Assembly (NCBI RefSeq): GCF_036108815.1
Contig: NZ_CP107985.1
Coordinates: 5,332,001-5,396,000 of the forward strand
Length of the DNA: 64,000 bases
From: Streptomyces sp. NBC_00353
GTDB lineage: Bacteria > Actinomycetota > Actinomycetes > Streptomycetales > Streptomycetaceae
Direction of reading: 5' to 3'
Part shown: in pieces, positions 39,026 through 48,664 of the stretch
Layout of the letters: each line of letters starts with the position of its first letter
How positions within the stretch are numbered: the first letter of the stretch is position 1
Notes under the pieces: generated by a model
What the model was told of the DNA's origin: nothing
Seen by the model: only the letters and a program-made list of their open reading frames with translations
Databases searched by the model: none
Position numbers and translations under genes: made by a program

Positions 39026-41182
39026 TCAGCGTCCGAGCCGTCCGCGGACCATACCGACCATGCCGTTGATCTCTTCGATCCGCATCCGCTTCGCAGCGAC
39101 GAAGAAGACCCCCATGAGCGCGGCCCCGCCCAAGATCAACGCGACCAGCGAACCGAAAGCACCCTCGCCCAGGCTCAGCAGCAGGGCGAAGCCCACGCCG
39201 CCGCCGATGATCGCTGCAGGGATCGCTGCGAGGCACAGGCGGGCGTACGTACGCACGACATGGGCGCCGTCCAGGTCGCCGCCCAGCCGGTTGCGCAGTC
39301 GACGCCAGGCGATGCCCACGCCGACGGCGTAGGCCAGCCCGTACGAGGCCGCCATGCCGACGACCGCCCACTGGGCCGGAAGGACCACGTAGCAGAGAGC
39401 GGAGGCGGCAGCGTTGACCGCGGCGACGATGACCGTGTTGTAGAACGGCGTGCGGGTGTCCTCGTACGCATAGAAGCCGCGCAGCACGACGTACTGCACG
39501 GAGTACGGGATGAGGCCGAGTCCGAACGCCATCAGGATGAAGCCCATGGACCGGGCAGCCTCGGTGCCGCTGGACGAGTACAGCAGGGTGCACATCGGGA
39601 CGCCGAGCGCGAGAAATGCGAAGGCCACCGGCACGATCGCCACGGCGGAGTTGCGCAGCCCCTGGGAGATGTCGTCACGGACCGCGCCGGGGTCGTTGTC
39701 GTGGGCGGCGCGGGAGATACGGGGCAGCAGGGCCGCCATGACCGAGACGGTGATGATCGCCTGCGGCATTCCCCAGATCAGCTGGGCATTGGAGTAGGCG
39801 AGGAAACCCGCGCCGTTCCTACCGGAAGCCTTGCCGGCCGCGGTCGCCAGCTGCGTGACGACCAGGACACCGGCCTGGTTGGCGAAGACGAACAGGACGG
39901 TCCACTTGGCCAGCTTGACCGTTTTACCGAGGCCGTGGCCCTTCCAGTCGAAGCGCGGACGGAAGCGGAACCCGGCCTCGCGCAGATACGGAATCATCGC
40001 CAGGGCCTGGACGACCAGACCGAGCAGCGTGCCGATGCCCAGCAGCCGGATGCCCTCCGGCGGAATGGTCTGCACACCCATGTGGGATTCGGCGGAGGTG
40101 CCGTAGACCCAGATGAACATGCCGAACGTGAAGATCATGACGATGTTGTTGAGGACCGGGGTCCACATCATCGCGCCGAACCTGCCGCGGGCGTTCAGGA
40201 TCTGGCCCATCACCACATGCACGCCCATGAAGAAGATGGTGGGCAGGCAGTACCGGGCAAACGTGGTGGCGACGTTGTCGGCCGCCGGGTCGTTCGCGAT
40301 CGTGCTCGACATCAGGTGGATCAACAGGGGTGCGGCGAAGACCGCGATCGCCACGATCACGCCGAGCGCGACCATCACAAGGGTCAGCAGACGGTTGGCA
40401 TAGGCCTCGCCGCCGTCCTCGTCGTCCTTCATGGAACGGACGAGCTGAGGAACGAAGACCGAGTTGAGTCCGCCGCCGACGGTGAGGATGTAGATCATTG
40501 TCGGCAGCGTGTAGGCGATGGTGAAGCTGTCACCGAGCAGCGCCGCACCCAACGCAGCGGTGATCACCAGGCTGCGTACGAATCCGGTGAGCCGGGACAC
40601 CAGGGTGCCGGCCGCCATCACCGCGCTGGACTTCAGCAGGCTGGAGGCCCGGCCGCCGGACTTCGGCGGGGCGGGCGTCGGAGCCGGTTCGGGCTCGGGC
40701 GGAACGGGGGGCCCGGCCGGCCCCTCCTGGTCCCGGAACAGGTGCGCGAACGCATCCGGTTCCTCGTGGCCCCCGGACGCCTGGGTGACGAGGTCGTCGA
40801 CGCCGACGAACTGGGTGGTTGCCGCGTCTTCGCCGTACGGCAGATGCCGGGACGGCCCGGCGGGCTCGGGCGGCGGGGTCTGCGCCCAGACGCGCGGATC
40901 GGGGGCGTACTGCGCCGCGGGCGGCTGCTGGTAGAGCGGCTGCGGAGACTGGTATGTGCCAGGGGGCGGGGGCGGGTGCGCGGCGCGGTCGTACAGCACC
41001 TCGGCCACCGGGTCCTGGGCGGAGAGGTCCTGGGCGCGGTAGGGATCGTGGTTGTACGCGTCCTGGAGGTACGGGTCCGGCGCCGGATCCACCTGCCCCG
41101 GGTCCGAAGGCGTCGGGGATCCGTCGGAAGGCCCAGCTCCGCCCGCACCCTGACCGCGGTCACCGTCGTACGGCGCGTTCAT
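39026..41182 (-). CDS. murJ: Lipid II flippase MurJ
   Basis: 718 aa. A Pro/Asp/Gln-rich cytoplasmic N-terminus of about 180 residues precedes the MOP-fold membrane domain of some 14 helices. These start at LKSSAVMAAGTLVSRLTGFVRS and contain LPTMIYILTVGGGLNSVFVP, with the family's early Arg residues. It moves lipid II across the membrane for peptidoglycan synthesis. The C-terminal stretch (GMVRGRLGR) is short. It lies between the pseudokinase and the DUF6049 gene, as in other actinobacteria. ATG at 41182. Confidence 0.93.
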   Translation of the reverse strand: MNAPYDGDRGQGAGGAGPSDGSPTPSDPGQVDPAPDPYLQDAYNHDPYRAQDLSAQDPVAEVLYDRAAHPPPPPGTYQSPQPLYQQPPAAQYAPDPRVWAQTPPPEPAGPSRHLPYGEDAATTQFVGVDDLVTQASGGHEEPDAFAHLFRDQEGPAGPPVPPEPEPAPTPAPPKSGGRASSLLKSSAVMAAGTLVSRLTGFVRSLVITAALGAALLGDSFTIAYTLPTMIYILTVGGGLNSVFVPQLVRSMKDDEDGGEAYANRLLTLVMVALGVIVAIAVFAAPLLIHLMSSTIANDPAADNVATTFARYCLPTIFFMGVHVVMGQILNARGRFGAMMWTPVLNNIVMIFTFGMFIWVYGTSAESHMGVQTIPPEGIRLLGIGTLLGLVVQALAMIPYLREAGFRFRPRFDWKGHGLGKTVKLAKWTVLFVFANQAGVLVVTQLATAAGKASGRNGAGFLAYSNAQLIWGMPQAIITVSVMAALLPRISRAAHDNDPGAVRDDISQGLRNSAVAIVPVAFAFLALGVPMCTLLYSSSGTEAARSMGFILMAFGLGLIPYSVQYVVLRGFYAYEDTRTPFYNTVIVAAVNAAASALCYVVLPAQWAVVGMAASYGLAYAVGVGIAWRRLRNRLGGDLDGAHVVRTYARLCLAAIPAAIIGGGVGFALLLSLGEGAFGSLVALILGGAALMGVFFVAAKRMRIEEINGMVGMVRGRLGR

Positions 41183-41231
41183 CGATACCCCACCTCATTG
41201 TCCCCGGCCGACCGGCCACGACAGACATCGC

Positions 41232-43529
41232 TCAACGGTCCACTTTCTCACCCGTGCCCGACGGCTCCCCGCTTTCCGGACCGGTGTCCGGCGTCGGGTC
41301 ACTCGGCTGCTCGGGTTCACCGCCTTCGCCTCCGGACGGGCCGTCCGCGTTGGCACGCTTGCGATGGGTGTACATCCTGATGCCCGCGAGGACCAGCAGC
41401 AACAGTCCGCCGGCGATCACCAGCAGCACGGTCGGTGTGACCTCTGAGACCTTCACCGTGAAGGTCATCTCCTCGCCGTACGGCGTGTTGTCCTCGGTGT
41501 AGAGCTGCGCCCTCACCTGCACCTGGCCGTTGGCGTTCGCCGAGGCGTCGAACTTCACGGACTGGCTGTGGCCACCCGCGATGCGGATCGGTTTCTCCGC
41601 CACGGCGCCGCCGTCGTTCAGCCTGAGCCGCGTCGCGTTGTCCGACTTCAGCCGGAGAACAAGATGATCGACACCCTGCACCAGCTTGTTCTGCACGGTC
41701 ACCGGGATGGTGGCACTGCGGCCGGACAGGGTGACGTCCGACTTGGAGATGAGTTGCACCTCGTTGGTGAGGCCGTGCAGATACGTGCGAACCGCGTCCC
41801 GGTACTGCTGTGCCTCCAGCGGCTTGCCGCGCCACGAGGTCGACATGGACCGGTTGATCGCGTTGCCGAAGGGTGTGACCACCCGCTCGGGCTGGGTGAG
41901 GATGACCCGGAAGCTGTCGAGTGAGGCCTGGGTGGCCTTGATGTCCTGGAAGGCCTGGGTGGGCAGCTCCTGGCTGCGGAGCTTCCTCGGGTACTGGGAA
42001 GTCCCGGGAACCCTCGTCGTCGCGTCGGCGTCGGGCTTCGCCTCGGCTGCGTCCACCAGGTCGAGGGGCTGCGTCCACCGTTCGTCGTCGAGGGCGTGCA
42101 GGGCGCGTGCCATCGACTGTGCCTGAGCGGCGGTCGGCATCCTCTGCGGTGCGACGACGATGCTGCGTTCGGCGTCCGTGTCCTGGTTGTTCAGGGCGAG
42201 GGTCGTGGCGAGGAACTTCTGAACGGCGAGGGTGGAATTCCCCGCATTGGACATGTCCCCCTCGAAGGCCCTGGAGAGCCGGTAGTCGGCGACGACAGCG
42301 GTGGTGCCGCCACCGATCGGACGGGCCGCGCTCGGCGTGTACGGCAGTCCCCCGGTCTCCTGGAGGCTGTCGCTGCGGGCGATCACGTTGTGCGCGCCGG
42401 CCGATGTGGCGACATCGACGATCGACGGATCGATGGCGCCTTCGACCGGCCACGCGAAGTCCGTGGACGGCTTCACATGCAGGACGGTCTCCACCGTGGG
42501 GCCGGCCACCTCGGTGGCGTTCTGCAGGTGGCTGAGGCTTCCCGAGACGTTCTTTCCGCGGTGGGCGAGGGACGCCAGATCCGGGTCGGCGAACGGCAGC
42601 GCGACGACCTTGTCGTCCGCCACAGCTGTCTCCAGCTTGGTGAGCCACTGCTTGGCGACGGCCTGGTTCTTCCCGGCGATGGTGGTATCGCCGACCTTGA
42701 TGCGGTAGCTCTTCGTCATCGCGTCGACACCGGCCAGCAGATCCGGGTCGATCACCCAGGTCACAGGAAGCTGGGTGCCCAGCGAGACCATCTGCTCGAG
42801 GCGCCCGCCCGGAGCGAGCTCCGCGGCGAGGTCGTCGTCGGCGAAGACCGGGGTCTGCTGCTCGTCGGAACCCGTCTCGGCAGTGAGGTGGGCCGACGCG
42901 ATCAGCGGCCAGAGATAGGTGATCCGGGTCCTGGAGTCACTTTCGTCCTCCTGCCAGGGAAGGAAGGTCCGCTCGATGCCGAGGACCTGCTCGTACGGGG
43001 CACGGGAGGTCTGTCCGGACAGCGAGACGCCGAACTGGTAGACACCGGCGTCGTCGAGCCCCAGCTTGCCCACGGGCACGGACAGCGTGAAGTTCTGGGT
43101 GATCCCGGACGGGAGCTTCGCGATCTTCAGCGTGTACTTGCCGCCGATCGCCGCCGGATCGCTGCCGGGCACATACCCGGTGCGTTCGGCTGCCGCGTCG
43201 ATGGATGTCCTGCCGAACAGTCGCGGCCCCACCCGCAGGTCGACCCGGGCATCGGTGACCGCTTCCTTGCTCCTGTTGGTCAAAGTGCCGGAGACAGTGA
43301 GTGTGTCCCCCTTCACCGGCGCGCTGGGCGCCAGGGAGTCCAGGGTCACGTCGACGGTGCTGGAGCCGGTCGGAGCCTTGCTCGCCTCGTCGGCCTGCGC
43401 TCCGGGCACGGCCGGACCGGCCAGGAGAGCGGCGACGAGCGGCGCTCCGAGGATCACGGAGGCTGTGCGCCGCAGCCACCGGCGGGCAGGAGAGTGACTG
43501 ATCCCCTGAATGTCTGCCGCCTCGGCCAC
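41232..43529 (-). CDS. DUF6049 membrane-anchored secreted protein
   Basis: 765 aa. Signal peptide after a basic start (RRWLRRTASVILGAPLVAAL.. PGAQADEASK), then a large external region. Its first 200 residues are Ig-like beta (VDVTLDSLAPSAPVKGDTLT). A central alpha/beta part has PVTWVIDPDLLAGVDAM and VVALPFADPDLASLAHRG. A C-terminal beta domain precedes one membrane helix (PTVLLVIAGGLLLLVLAG) and a basic-then-acidic tail. The family always lies between murJ and the cca gene in actinobacteria, suggesting a wall role; no activity is known. The central part resembles polysaccharide-deacetylase-like barrels only weakly. Confidence 0.88.
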   Translation of the reverse strand: MAEAADIQGISHSPARRWLRRTASVILGAPLVAALLAGPAVPGAQADEASKAPTGSSTVDVTLDSLAPSAPVKGDTLTVSGTLTNRSKEAVTDARVDLRVGPRLFGRTSIDAAAERTGYVPGSDPAAIGGKYTLKIAKLPSGITQNFTLSVPVGKLGLDDAGVYQFGVSLSGQTSRAPYEQVLGIERTFLPWQEDESDSRTRITYLWPLIASAHLTAETGSDEQQTPVFADDDLAAELAPGGRLEQMVSLGTQLPVTWVIDPDLLAGVDAMTKSYRIKVGDTTIAGKNQAVAKQWLTKLETAVADDKVVALPFADPDLASLAHRGKNVSGSLSHLQNATEVAGPTVETVLHVKPSTDFAWPVEGAIDPSIVDVATSAGAHNVIARSDSLQETGGLPYTPSAARPIGGGTTAVVADYRLSRAFEGDMSNAGNSTLAVQKFLATTLALNNQDTDAERSIVVAPQRMPTAAQAQSMARALHALDDERWTQPLDLVDAAEAKPDADATTRVPGTSQYPRKLRSQELPTQAFQDIKATQASLDSFRVILTQPERVVTPFGNAINRSMSTSWRGKPLEAQQYRDAVRTYLHGLTNEVQLISKSDVTLSGRSATIPVTVQNKLVQGVDHLVLRLKSDNATRLRLNDGGAVAEKPIRIAGGHSQSVKFDASANANGQVQVRAQLYTEDNTPYGEEMTFTVKVSEVTPTVLLVIAGGLLLLVLAGIRMYTHRKRANADGPSGGEGGEPEQPSDPTPDTGPESGEPSGTGEKVDR

Positions 43530-43715
43530 GCGCCTGTCCGTCCCTCGTCGTAGTCAGCTGCTGTCGATCGTTGTCGGTTGCTGCGTCCCCGCATGGTAAC
43601 GATGTGCGCGGGGGCCACGTGCTGGGGAGTGCGCTTGGTGGTGATCGGGAGAGTCTTGCAGGGCGGAAAGAAACGATGACGCCCGGGCCGGTCCGGGCAC
43701 GTACCCTTTTCTGTT

Positions 43716-45158
43716 GTGCCGAACGCCAATGAAGACATCTCCAGTGCCCTGACCCAGGTGCAGCACCGCGCAGTCAGCGAACTGCTGCGAGTGTCCCCGG
43801 TCGCCGACGACCTCGCCCGCCGTTTCCAGGATGCCGGATTCAGTCTCGCCCTGGTCGGCGGCTCGGTCCGGGACGCGCTTCTCGGCAGGCTGGGGAACGA
43901 CCTGGACTTCACCACTGATGCCCGCCCCGAGGACGTCCTGAAGATCGTCCGTCCGTGGGCGGACTCGGTGTGGGAGGTCGGTATCGCCTTCGGCACGGTG
44001 GGGTGCCAGAAGAACGGCTACCAGATCGAAGTCACCACGTATCGGTCAGAGGCGTACGACAGGACCTCGCGCAAGCCGGAGGTTTCCTACGGCGACTCCA
44101 TCGAGGAAGACCTCGTACGTCGCGACTTCACGGTCAATGCGATGGCCGTCGCGCTGCCGCAGAAGGACTTCATCGACCCGCACGGCGGCCTCGAGGACCT
44201 GGCGGAGCGCGTGCTGCGCACCCCCGGGACGCCCGAGGAGTCGTTCTCCGACGACCCGCTGCGCATGCTGCGCGCCGCGCGCTTCGCCGCGCAGTTGGAC
44301 TTCGACGTCGCCCCCGACGTGGTCACCGCGATGACCGAGATGGCAGGACGCATCGAGATCGTCTCAGCGGAACGGGTCCGTGAGGAGCTCAACAAGCTGC
44401 TGCTCTCCGCTCACCCCCGGAAGGGCCTTGGCCTGCTGGTCTCCACGGGACTGGCACAGCAGGTGCTGCCGGAGCTGCCCGCGCTGCGACTGGAAAGTGA
44501 CGAGCATCACCGTCACAAGGACGTCTACGAGCACTCGCTGACCGTCCTGGAGCAGGCGATCGATCTGGAGGAGGACGGGCCCGATCTGACCCTGCGGCTC
44601 GCTGCGCTGCTCCATGACATCGGCAAGCCGCGGACCCGGCGCTTCGAGAAGGACGGGCGCGTCTCGTTCCATCACCACGAGGTGGTGGGCGCCAAAATGG
44701 TCAAGAAGCGAATGGCCGAGCTCAAGTACTCCAACGACATGATCAAGGACGTCTCGAAGCTGGTGGAGCTGCATCTGCGCTTCCACGGCTACGGCGACGG
44801 GGAGTGGACCGACTCCGCAGTTCGTCGGTATGTGCGCGATGCGGGTCCGCTGCTGGAACGGCTGCACAAACTGACCCGCTCGGACTGCACGACGCGGAAC
44901 AAGCGCAAGGCCGGTGCCCTCTCGCGGACGTATGACGCACTCGAGGAGCGCATTACACAGCTGAAGAACCAGGAAGAGCTGGATGCCATCCGGCCCGACC
45001 TGGACGGCAACGAGATCATGCAGACGCTGGGTGTCGGTCCTGGGCCGGTCATCGGCAAGGCGTACGCGTTCCTGCTGGAGCTGCGGATGGAACACGGCCC
45101 GATGGGGCACGACACCGCGGTCGCTGAGCTCAAGAAGTGGTGGGCCGCGCAGACCTGA
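43716..45158 (+). CDS. cca: CCA-adding tRNA nucleotidyltransferase
   Basis: 480 aa. Class II nucleotidyltransferase head: LVGGSVRDALLGRLGNDLDF with Asp62 and Asp64, then VRRDFTVNAMAVALP, and RMLRAARFAAQLDFDV with VSAERVREELNKLL. An HD phosphohydrolase-like domain has LLHDIGKPRTRRF near residue 300. It adds CCA to tRNAs; both tRNAs in this window lack encoded CCA, so the enzyme is needed. TACCCT at 43702-43707 lies 8 nt from the GTG and no ribosome site is seen, so the mRNA may be leaderless. Confidence 0.94.
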   Translation: MPNANEDISSALTQVQHRAVSELLRVSPVADDLARRFQDAGFSLALVGGSVRDALLGRLGNDLDFTTDARPEDVLKIVRPWADSVWEVGIAFGTVGCQKNGYQIEVTTYRSEAYDRTSRKPEVSYGDSIEEDLVRRDFTVNAMAVALPQKDFIDPHGGLEDLAERVLRTPGTPEESFSDDPLRMLRAARFAAQLDFDVAPDVVTAMTEMAGRIEIVSAERVREELNKLLLSAHPRKGLGLLVSTGLAQQVLPELPALRLESDEHHRHKDVYEHSLTVLEQAIDLEEDGPDLTLRLAALLHDIGKPRTRRFEKDGRVSFHHHEVVGAKMVKKRMAELKYSNDMIKDVSKLVELHLRFHGYGDGEWTDSAVRRYVRDAGPLLERLHKLTRSDCTTRNKRKAGALSRTYDALEERITQLKNQEELDAIRPDLDGNEIMQTLGVGPGPVIGKAYAFLLELRMEHGPMGHDTAVAELKKWWAAQT

Positions 45159-45175
45159 GGTCGGAGCCGGCGTCA

Positions 45176-45191
45176 TGTTTCACGTGAAACA
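45176..45191. promoter_or_regulatory. parS: parS site 1 after cca
   Basis: Perfect TGTTTCACGTGAAACA, extended to the 20-bp palindrome CATGTTTCACGTGAAACATG. Confidence 0.97.
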
Positions 45192-45218
45192 TGACGCGAC
45201 CGATGGGGCGAGGGGCAC

Positions 45219-45234
45219 TGTTTCACGTGAAACA
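45219..45234. promoter_or_regulatory. parS: parS site 2 after cca
   Basis: Perfect TGTTTCACGTGAAACA extended by GGGGCAC/GTGCCCC arms to 30 bp (45212-45241), which would also fold as a terminator hairpin. It lies 43 bp from site 1 in the cca/MFS convergent spacer. Confidence 0.97.
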
Positions 45235-45363
45235 GTGCCCCTCGTCGCGGTCTTCCTGGCGGTTCACGGCGTCCTCGTTTCCGTGGTGGCGCTCGGTGCG
45301 CTCACAGGTCTGAAGTTTTGGGGCGGCCGGCCCTGCGGTGGCGGAACGCCGGGGTGGCCGCCG

Positions 45364-46632
45364 TCATAGCACTCCAGCGACACGGCTCCACCGGAACATC
45401 GTCACTGCGACGATCGTGTAGAGCGCGGCAACTCCGATCACCACTGCGGCCGACTCGCCGTCAGGAGGCAGGACAAGGGCGGCCACTGCGGCAGCGCCCA
45501 CAAAGGCCACGTTGAACAGCACGTCGTACAGGGAGAAGATCCGGCCGCGGAAGGAGTCGTCCACCGACGTCTGTACGACGGTGTCCGTTGCGATCTTCGC
45601 TCCCTGGGTGACCAGTCCGAGGACGAACGCCGCGACCAACATCGGGCCCGGGCTGAACCACAACCCCAGTGCGGGTTCGAGGACGGCGGCCGCGGCTGCA
45701 CAGGCCGCCATCCAGCGGAACCGGCCGAGCCACCCCACCGCCCAGGGCGTCACCACGGCCGCCGCGAAGAATCCCGCACCTGAGAACCCCGCGGCAAGGA
45801 CGAGCAGCGCCAGTCCGCCGGAGTTGCTGTCGGACCAGGCGTACCGGCACAGCATCAGCACCATGACGGTCAGCGCCCCGTAGCAGAACCGGATCACCGT
45901 GATGGCGGCCAGCGCCCGTGCTGCGTCCTTCCGTTCCGCCAGATGGCGCAGTCCGCCGACGAGTCCCCGTGCGGTGGCGGCCAGGGCGTCCCTCAGCCGG
46001 AGACGGGGGCTGCCCGGATCCGGCCCGAGGAGATCGGCCGCAAGGCGCAGGGATGCGAGCGCCGACGCAAGGTAGAGCCCCGCTCCCAGCAGCACGACCG
46101 CCGCATCGGAGTCCGCCGCGACCAGACGCACGGCGAAGGCAAGGCCCCCGCCTGCCGTGGCGGCGAGCGTTCCCGCTGTCGGTGAGAGCGAGTTGGCCAT
46201 GACCAGCCGGTCCTCGTCGACGACCCGGGGCAGTGCGGCCGAAAGGCCCGCCAGCACAAAGCGGTTGACGGCGGTGACGCACAGGGCCGAGGCGTAGAAG
46301 AGCCAGTCGGGCGCGGTGCCGAGGATCAACAGGGCGGTGCAGCAGGCGAGGGCGCTGCGCAGCAGATTGCCGTACAGAAAGACCTGGCGGCGCGGCCAGC
46401 GGTCCAGGAAGACGCCGGCGAAGGGGCCGATGAGCGAGTACGGAAGCAGTAGTACGGCCATCGCGGAGGCGATGGCTCCCGCCGATGTCTGCTTCTCCGG
46501 GGAGAAGACGACGTGTGCGGCGAGGGCGACCTGGTAGACGCCGTCGGCGGACTGGGAGAGGAGCCGTACGGCGAGCAGACGACGGAAGTTCCGAAGGCGC
46601 AGGAGTACGCGCAGATCACGTACGACGGGCAT
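45364..46632 (-). CDS. Major facilitator superfamily transporter
   Basis: 422 aa from ATG 46632 (GTG 46647 in frame is also possible). Twelve hydrophobic segments; the loop with PFAGVFLDRWPRRQVFLYGN is the MFS loop 2-3 motif (G-x3-D-R-x-x-R-R). N-terminus RDLRVLLRLRNFRRLLAVRL. It looks like a drug/proton antiporter of the DHA3 type; the substrate cannot be told. It is convergent with cca and follows the inositol-phosphate synthase gene after a terminator. No regulator is adjacent. Confidence 0.85.
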   Translation of the reverse strand: MPVVRDLRVLLRLRNFRRLLAVRLLSQSADGVYQVALAAHVVFSPEKQTSAGAIASAMAVLLLPYSLIGPFAGVFLDRWPRRQVFLYGNLLRSALACCTALLILGTAPDWLFYASALCVTAVNRFVLAGLSAALPRVVDEDRLVMANSLSPTAGTLAATAGGGLAFAVRLVAADSDAAVVLLGAGLYLASALASLRLAADLLGPDPGSPRLRLRDALAATARGLVGGLRHLAERKDAARALAAITVIRFCYGALTVMVLMLCRYAWSDSNSGGLALLVLAAGFSGAGFFAAAVVTPWAVGWLGRFRWMAACAAAAAVLEPALGLWFSPGPMLVAAFVLGLVTQGAKIATDTVVQTSVDDSFRGRIFSLYDVLFNVAFVGAAAVAALVLPPDGESAAVVIGVAALYTIVAVTMFRWSRVAGVL

Positions 46633-46650
46633 GAGGGCAAGGGTCACATA

Positions 46651-46691
46651 CGTTGAGGGTCCCCGGGCGGATTACCCGGGGACCCTCAACG
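46651..46691 (-). terminator. Terminator of the padR-ino1 operon
   Basis: 17-bp perfect stem (46651-46667 with 46675-46691), loop CGGATTA, 66 bp past the synthase stop and just before the MFS gene. Confidence 0.85.
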
Positions 46692-46756
46692 ATGCGGGAG
46701 AGGAAGAGCGTTGCCGCTCATCGCCCTCCTACGATGACGCGCCGTTTCCGGTCGGG

Positions 46757-47839
46757 TCAGCGCTCGACGTCGCCGTTGATGAACTTCTCGACGTTCTCGC
46801 GGGCCTCGTCGTCGAAGTACTGGACCGGCGGGGACTTCATGAAGTACGAGGACGCGGAGAGGATCGGGCCACCGATGCCGCGGTCCTTGGCGATCTTCGC
46901 GGCACGCACGGCGTCGATGATGACACCGGCGGAGTTCGGGGAGTCCCAGACCTCGAGCTTGTACTCCAGGTTCAGCGGAACGTCACCGAAGGCGCGGCCC
47001 TCGAGGCGCACGTACGCCCACTTGCGGTCGTCCAGCCAGGCCACGTAGTCAGACGGGCCGATGTGCACGTTGTCCGCACCCAGCTCACGGTCACGGATCT
47101 GGGAGGTGACGGCCTGCGTCTTGGAGATCTTCTTGGACTCGAGGCGCTCACGCTCGAGCATGTTCTTGAAGTCCATGTTGCCGCCGACGTTCAGCTGCAT
47201 CGTGCGGTCCAGGACGACGCCCCGGTCCTCGAAGAGCTTCGCCATCACGCGGTGCGTGATGGTGGCGCCGACCTGCGACTTGATGTCGTCACCGACGATC
47301 GGAACACCGGCCTCGGTGAACTTGTCAGCCCACTCCTTGGTGCCGGCGATGAAGACCGGGAGGGCGTTGACGAACGCGACCTTGGCGTCGATGGCGCACT
47401 GCGCGTAGAACTTCGCAGCGACCTCGGAACCGACGGGCAGGTAGCAGACGAGAACGTCGACCTGCTTGTCCTTGAGGACCTGGACGATGTCGACCGGGGC
47501 CTCGGTGGACTCCTCGATGGTCTCGCGGTAGTACTTGCCCAGACCGTCGTGGGTGTGGCCGCGCTGGACCGTCACGCCGGTGTTCGGCACGTCGGCGATC
47601 TTGATCGTGTTGTTCTCGCTCGCGCCGATGGCGTCCGCGAGGTCGAGGCCGACCTTCTTCGCGTCGACATCGAAGGCGGCGACGAACTCGACGTCACGCA
47701 CGTGGTACTCGCCGAACTGGACGTGCATCAGACCGGGCACCTTGCCGGCCGGATCGGCGTCCTTGTAGTACTCGACGCCCTGCACCAGCGAGGCGGCGCA
47801 GTTGCCCACGCCGACGATGGCTACGCGAACCGAACCCAT
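46757..47839 (-). CDS. ino1: myo-Inositol-1-phosphate synthase
   Basis: 360 aa. It converts glucose-6-phosphate to inositol-1-phosphate with NAD, feeding phosphatidylinositol and mycothiol synthesis. NAD site VAIVGVGNCAASLVQGVEYY; LVCYLPVGSEVAAKFYAQCA, VGDDIKSQVGATITHRVMAK (catalytic region with Lys) and LNVGGNMDFKNML are all in place. The actinobacterial short form. ATG at 47839, 67 bp downstream of the PadR gene and probably co-transcribed with it. Confidence 0.95.
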   Translation of the reverse strand: MGSVRVAIVGVGNCAASLVQGVEYYKDADPAGKVPGLMHVQFGEYHVRDVEFVAAFDVDAKKVGLDLADAIGASENNTIKIADVPNTGVTVQRGHTHDGLGKYYRETIEESTEAPVDIVQVLKDKQVDVLVCYLPVGSEVAAKFYAQCAIDAKVAFVNALPVFIAGTKEWADKFTEAGVPIVGDDIKSQVGATITHRVMAKLFEDRGVVLDRTMQLNVGGNMDFKNMLERERLESKKISKTQAVTSQIRDRELGADNVHIGPSDYVAWLDDRKWAYVRLEGRAFGDVPLNLEYKLEVWDSPNSAGVIIDAVRAAKIAKDRGIGGPILSASSYFMKSPPVQYFDDEARENVEKFINGDVER

Positions 47840-47906
47840 TCCGGTTGCTCCCTGTGTTGAGTGTTCTCGGTGATTCCGATGAAGGCCCTGCGGAACTGCC
47901 GGGACT

Positions 47907-48614
47907 TCATTTGCCGGTGTCGTCGGACGGATCCGGCGGGGTATGACCCCGATGCCGGGGCAGGCCGTCCGACTCTCCTGCTGTGTTCTGCGGAGCCGAG
48001 CCCTCGGGCGAGGATCGTCGCTGATCCCGTCCCGACCGCTCGCTCTCGATGAGCTCGTTCAGCCAGCGCACTTCGCGCTCCACGGACTCCATGCCGTGTC
48101 GCTGCAGCTCAAGTGTGTAGTCGTCGAGTCGTTCGCGGGTTCGTGCCAGAGAGGCGCGCATCTTCTCCAGGCGCTCCTCCAGCCGGCTGCGGCGGCCTTC
48201 CAGCACGCGCATCCGCACCTCGTGCTCCGTCTGCCCGAAGAAGGCGAAGCGGGCTGCGAAGTGCTCGTCCTCCCAGGAGTCGGGGCCGGTGTGCGAGAGC
48301 AGCTCCTCGAAGTGCTCCTTACCTTCTGCCGTCAGCCGGTAGACGATCTTGGCGCGGCGCCCAGCCAGTGAAGAAGCAGGGGCGACCGCACGGCCGGTGA
48401 CGGGCGGGAGGTCGACGGGAGCATTTCCCGTCTCCTCGATCAACCAGCCGTTGGCGACCAGCGTCTTGAGGCAGGGGTAGAGGGTGCCGTAGCTGAAGGC
48501 GCGGAAGATCCCCAACGAGGTGTTGAGGCGTTTGCGCAGTTCGTACCCGTGCATCGGCGACTCGCGGAGCAGGCCGAGTACGGCGAATTCGAGGATGCCG
48601 GAGCGTCTGCTCAA
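47907..48614 (-). CDS. PadR-family transcriptional regulator
   Basis: 235 aa. PadR winged helix at the N-terminus (ILEFAVLGLLRESPMHGYEL, LRKRLNTSLGIFRAFSYGTL, YPCLKTLVANGWLIEE), then VYRLTAEGKEHFEELL, a long coiled-coil dimerisation region and a C-terminal disordered tail. A perfect inverted repeat overlaps the expected promoter 50 bp upstream, suggesting autorepression. It precedes ino1 on the same strand, so it probably controls inositol synthesis. The ligand is unknown. Confidence 0.92.
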   Translation of the reverse strand: MSRRSGILEFAVLGLLRESPMHGYELRKRLNTSLGIFRAFSYGTLYPCLKTLVANGWLIEETGNAPVDLPPVTGRAVAPASSLAGRRAKIVYRLTAEGKEHFEELLSHTGPDSWEDEHFAARFAFFGQTEHEVRMRVLEGRRSRLEERLEKMRASLARTRERLDDYTLELQRHGMESVEREVRWLNELIESERSGRDQRRSSPEGSAPQNTAGESDGLPRHRGHTPPDPSDDTGK

Positions 48615-48664
48615 CTTCGCCTCCTCCTTACTCCGAGTGCTCTCGCGGAGCCCTATGCCGAGCT

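Noticed and set aside
38774..41380. 868-codon frame opposite murJ
   Set aside because: His/Asp/Arg-rich shadow protein; murJ on the other strand is unmistakable.
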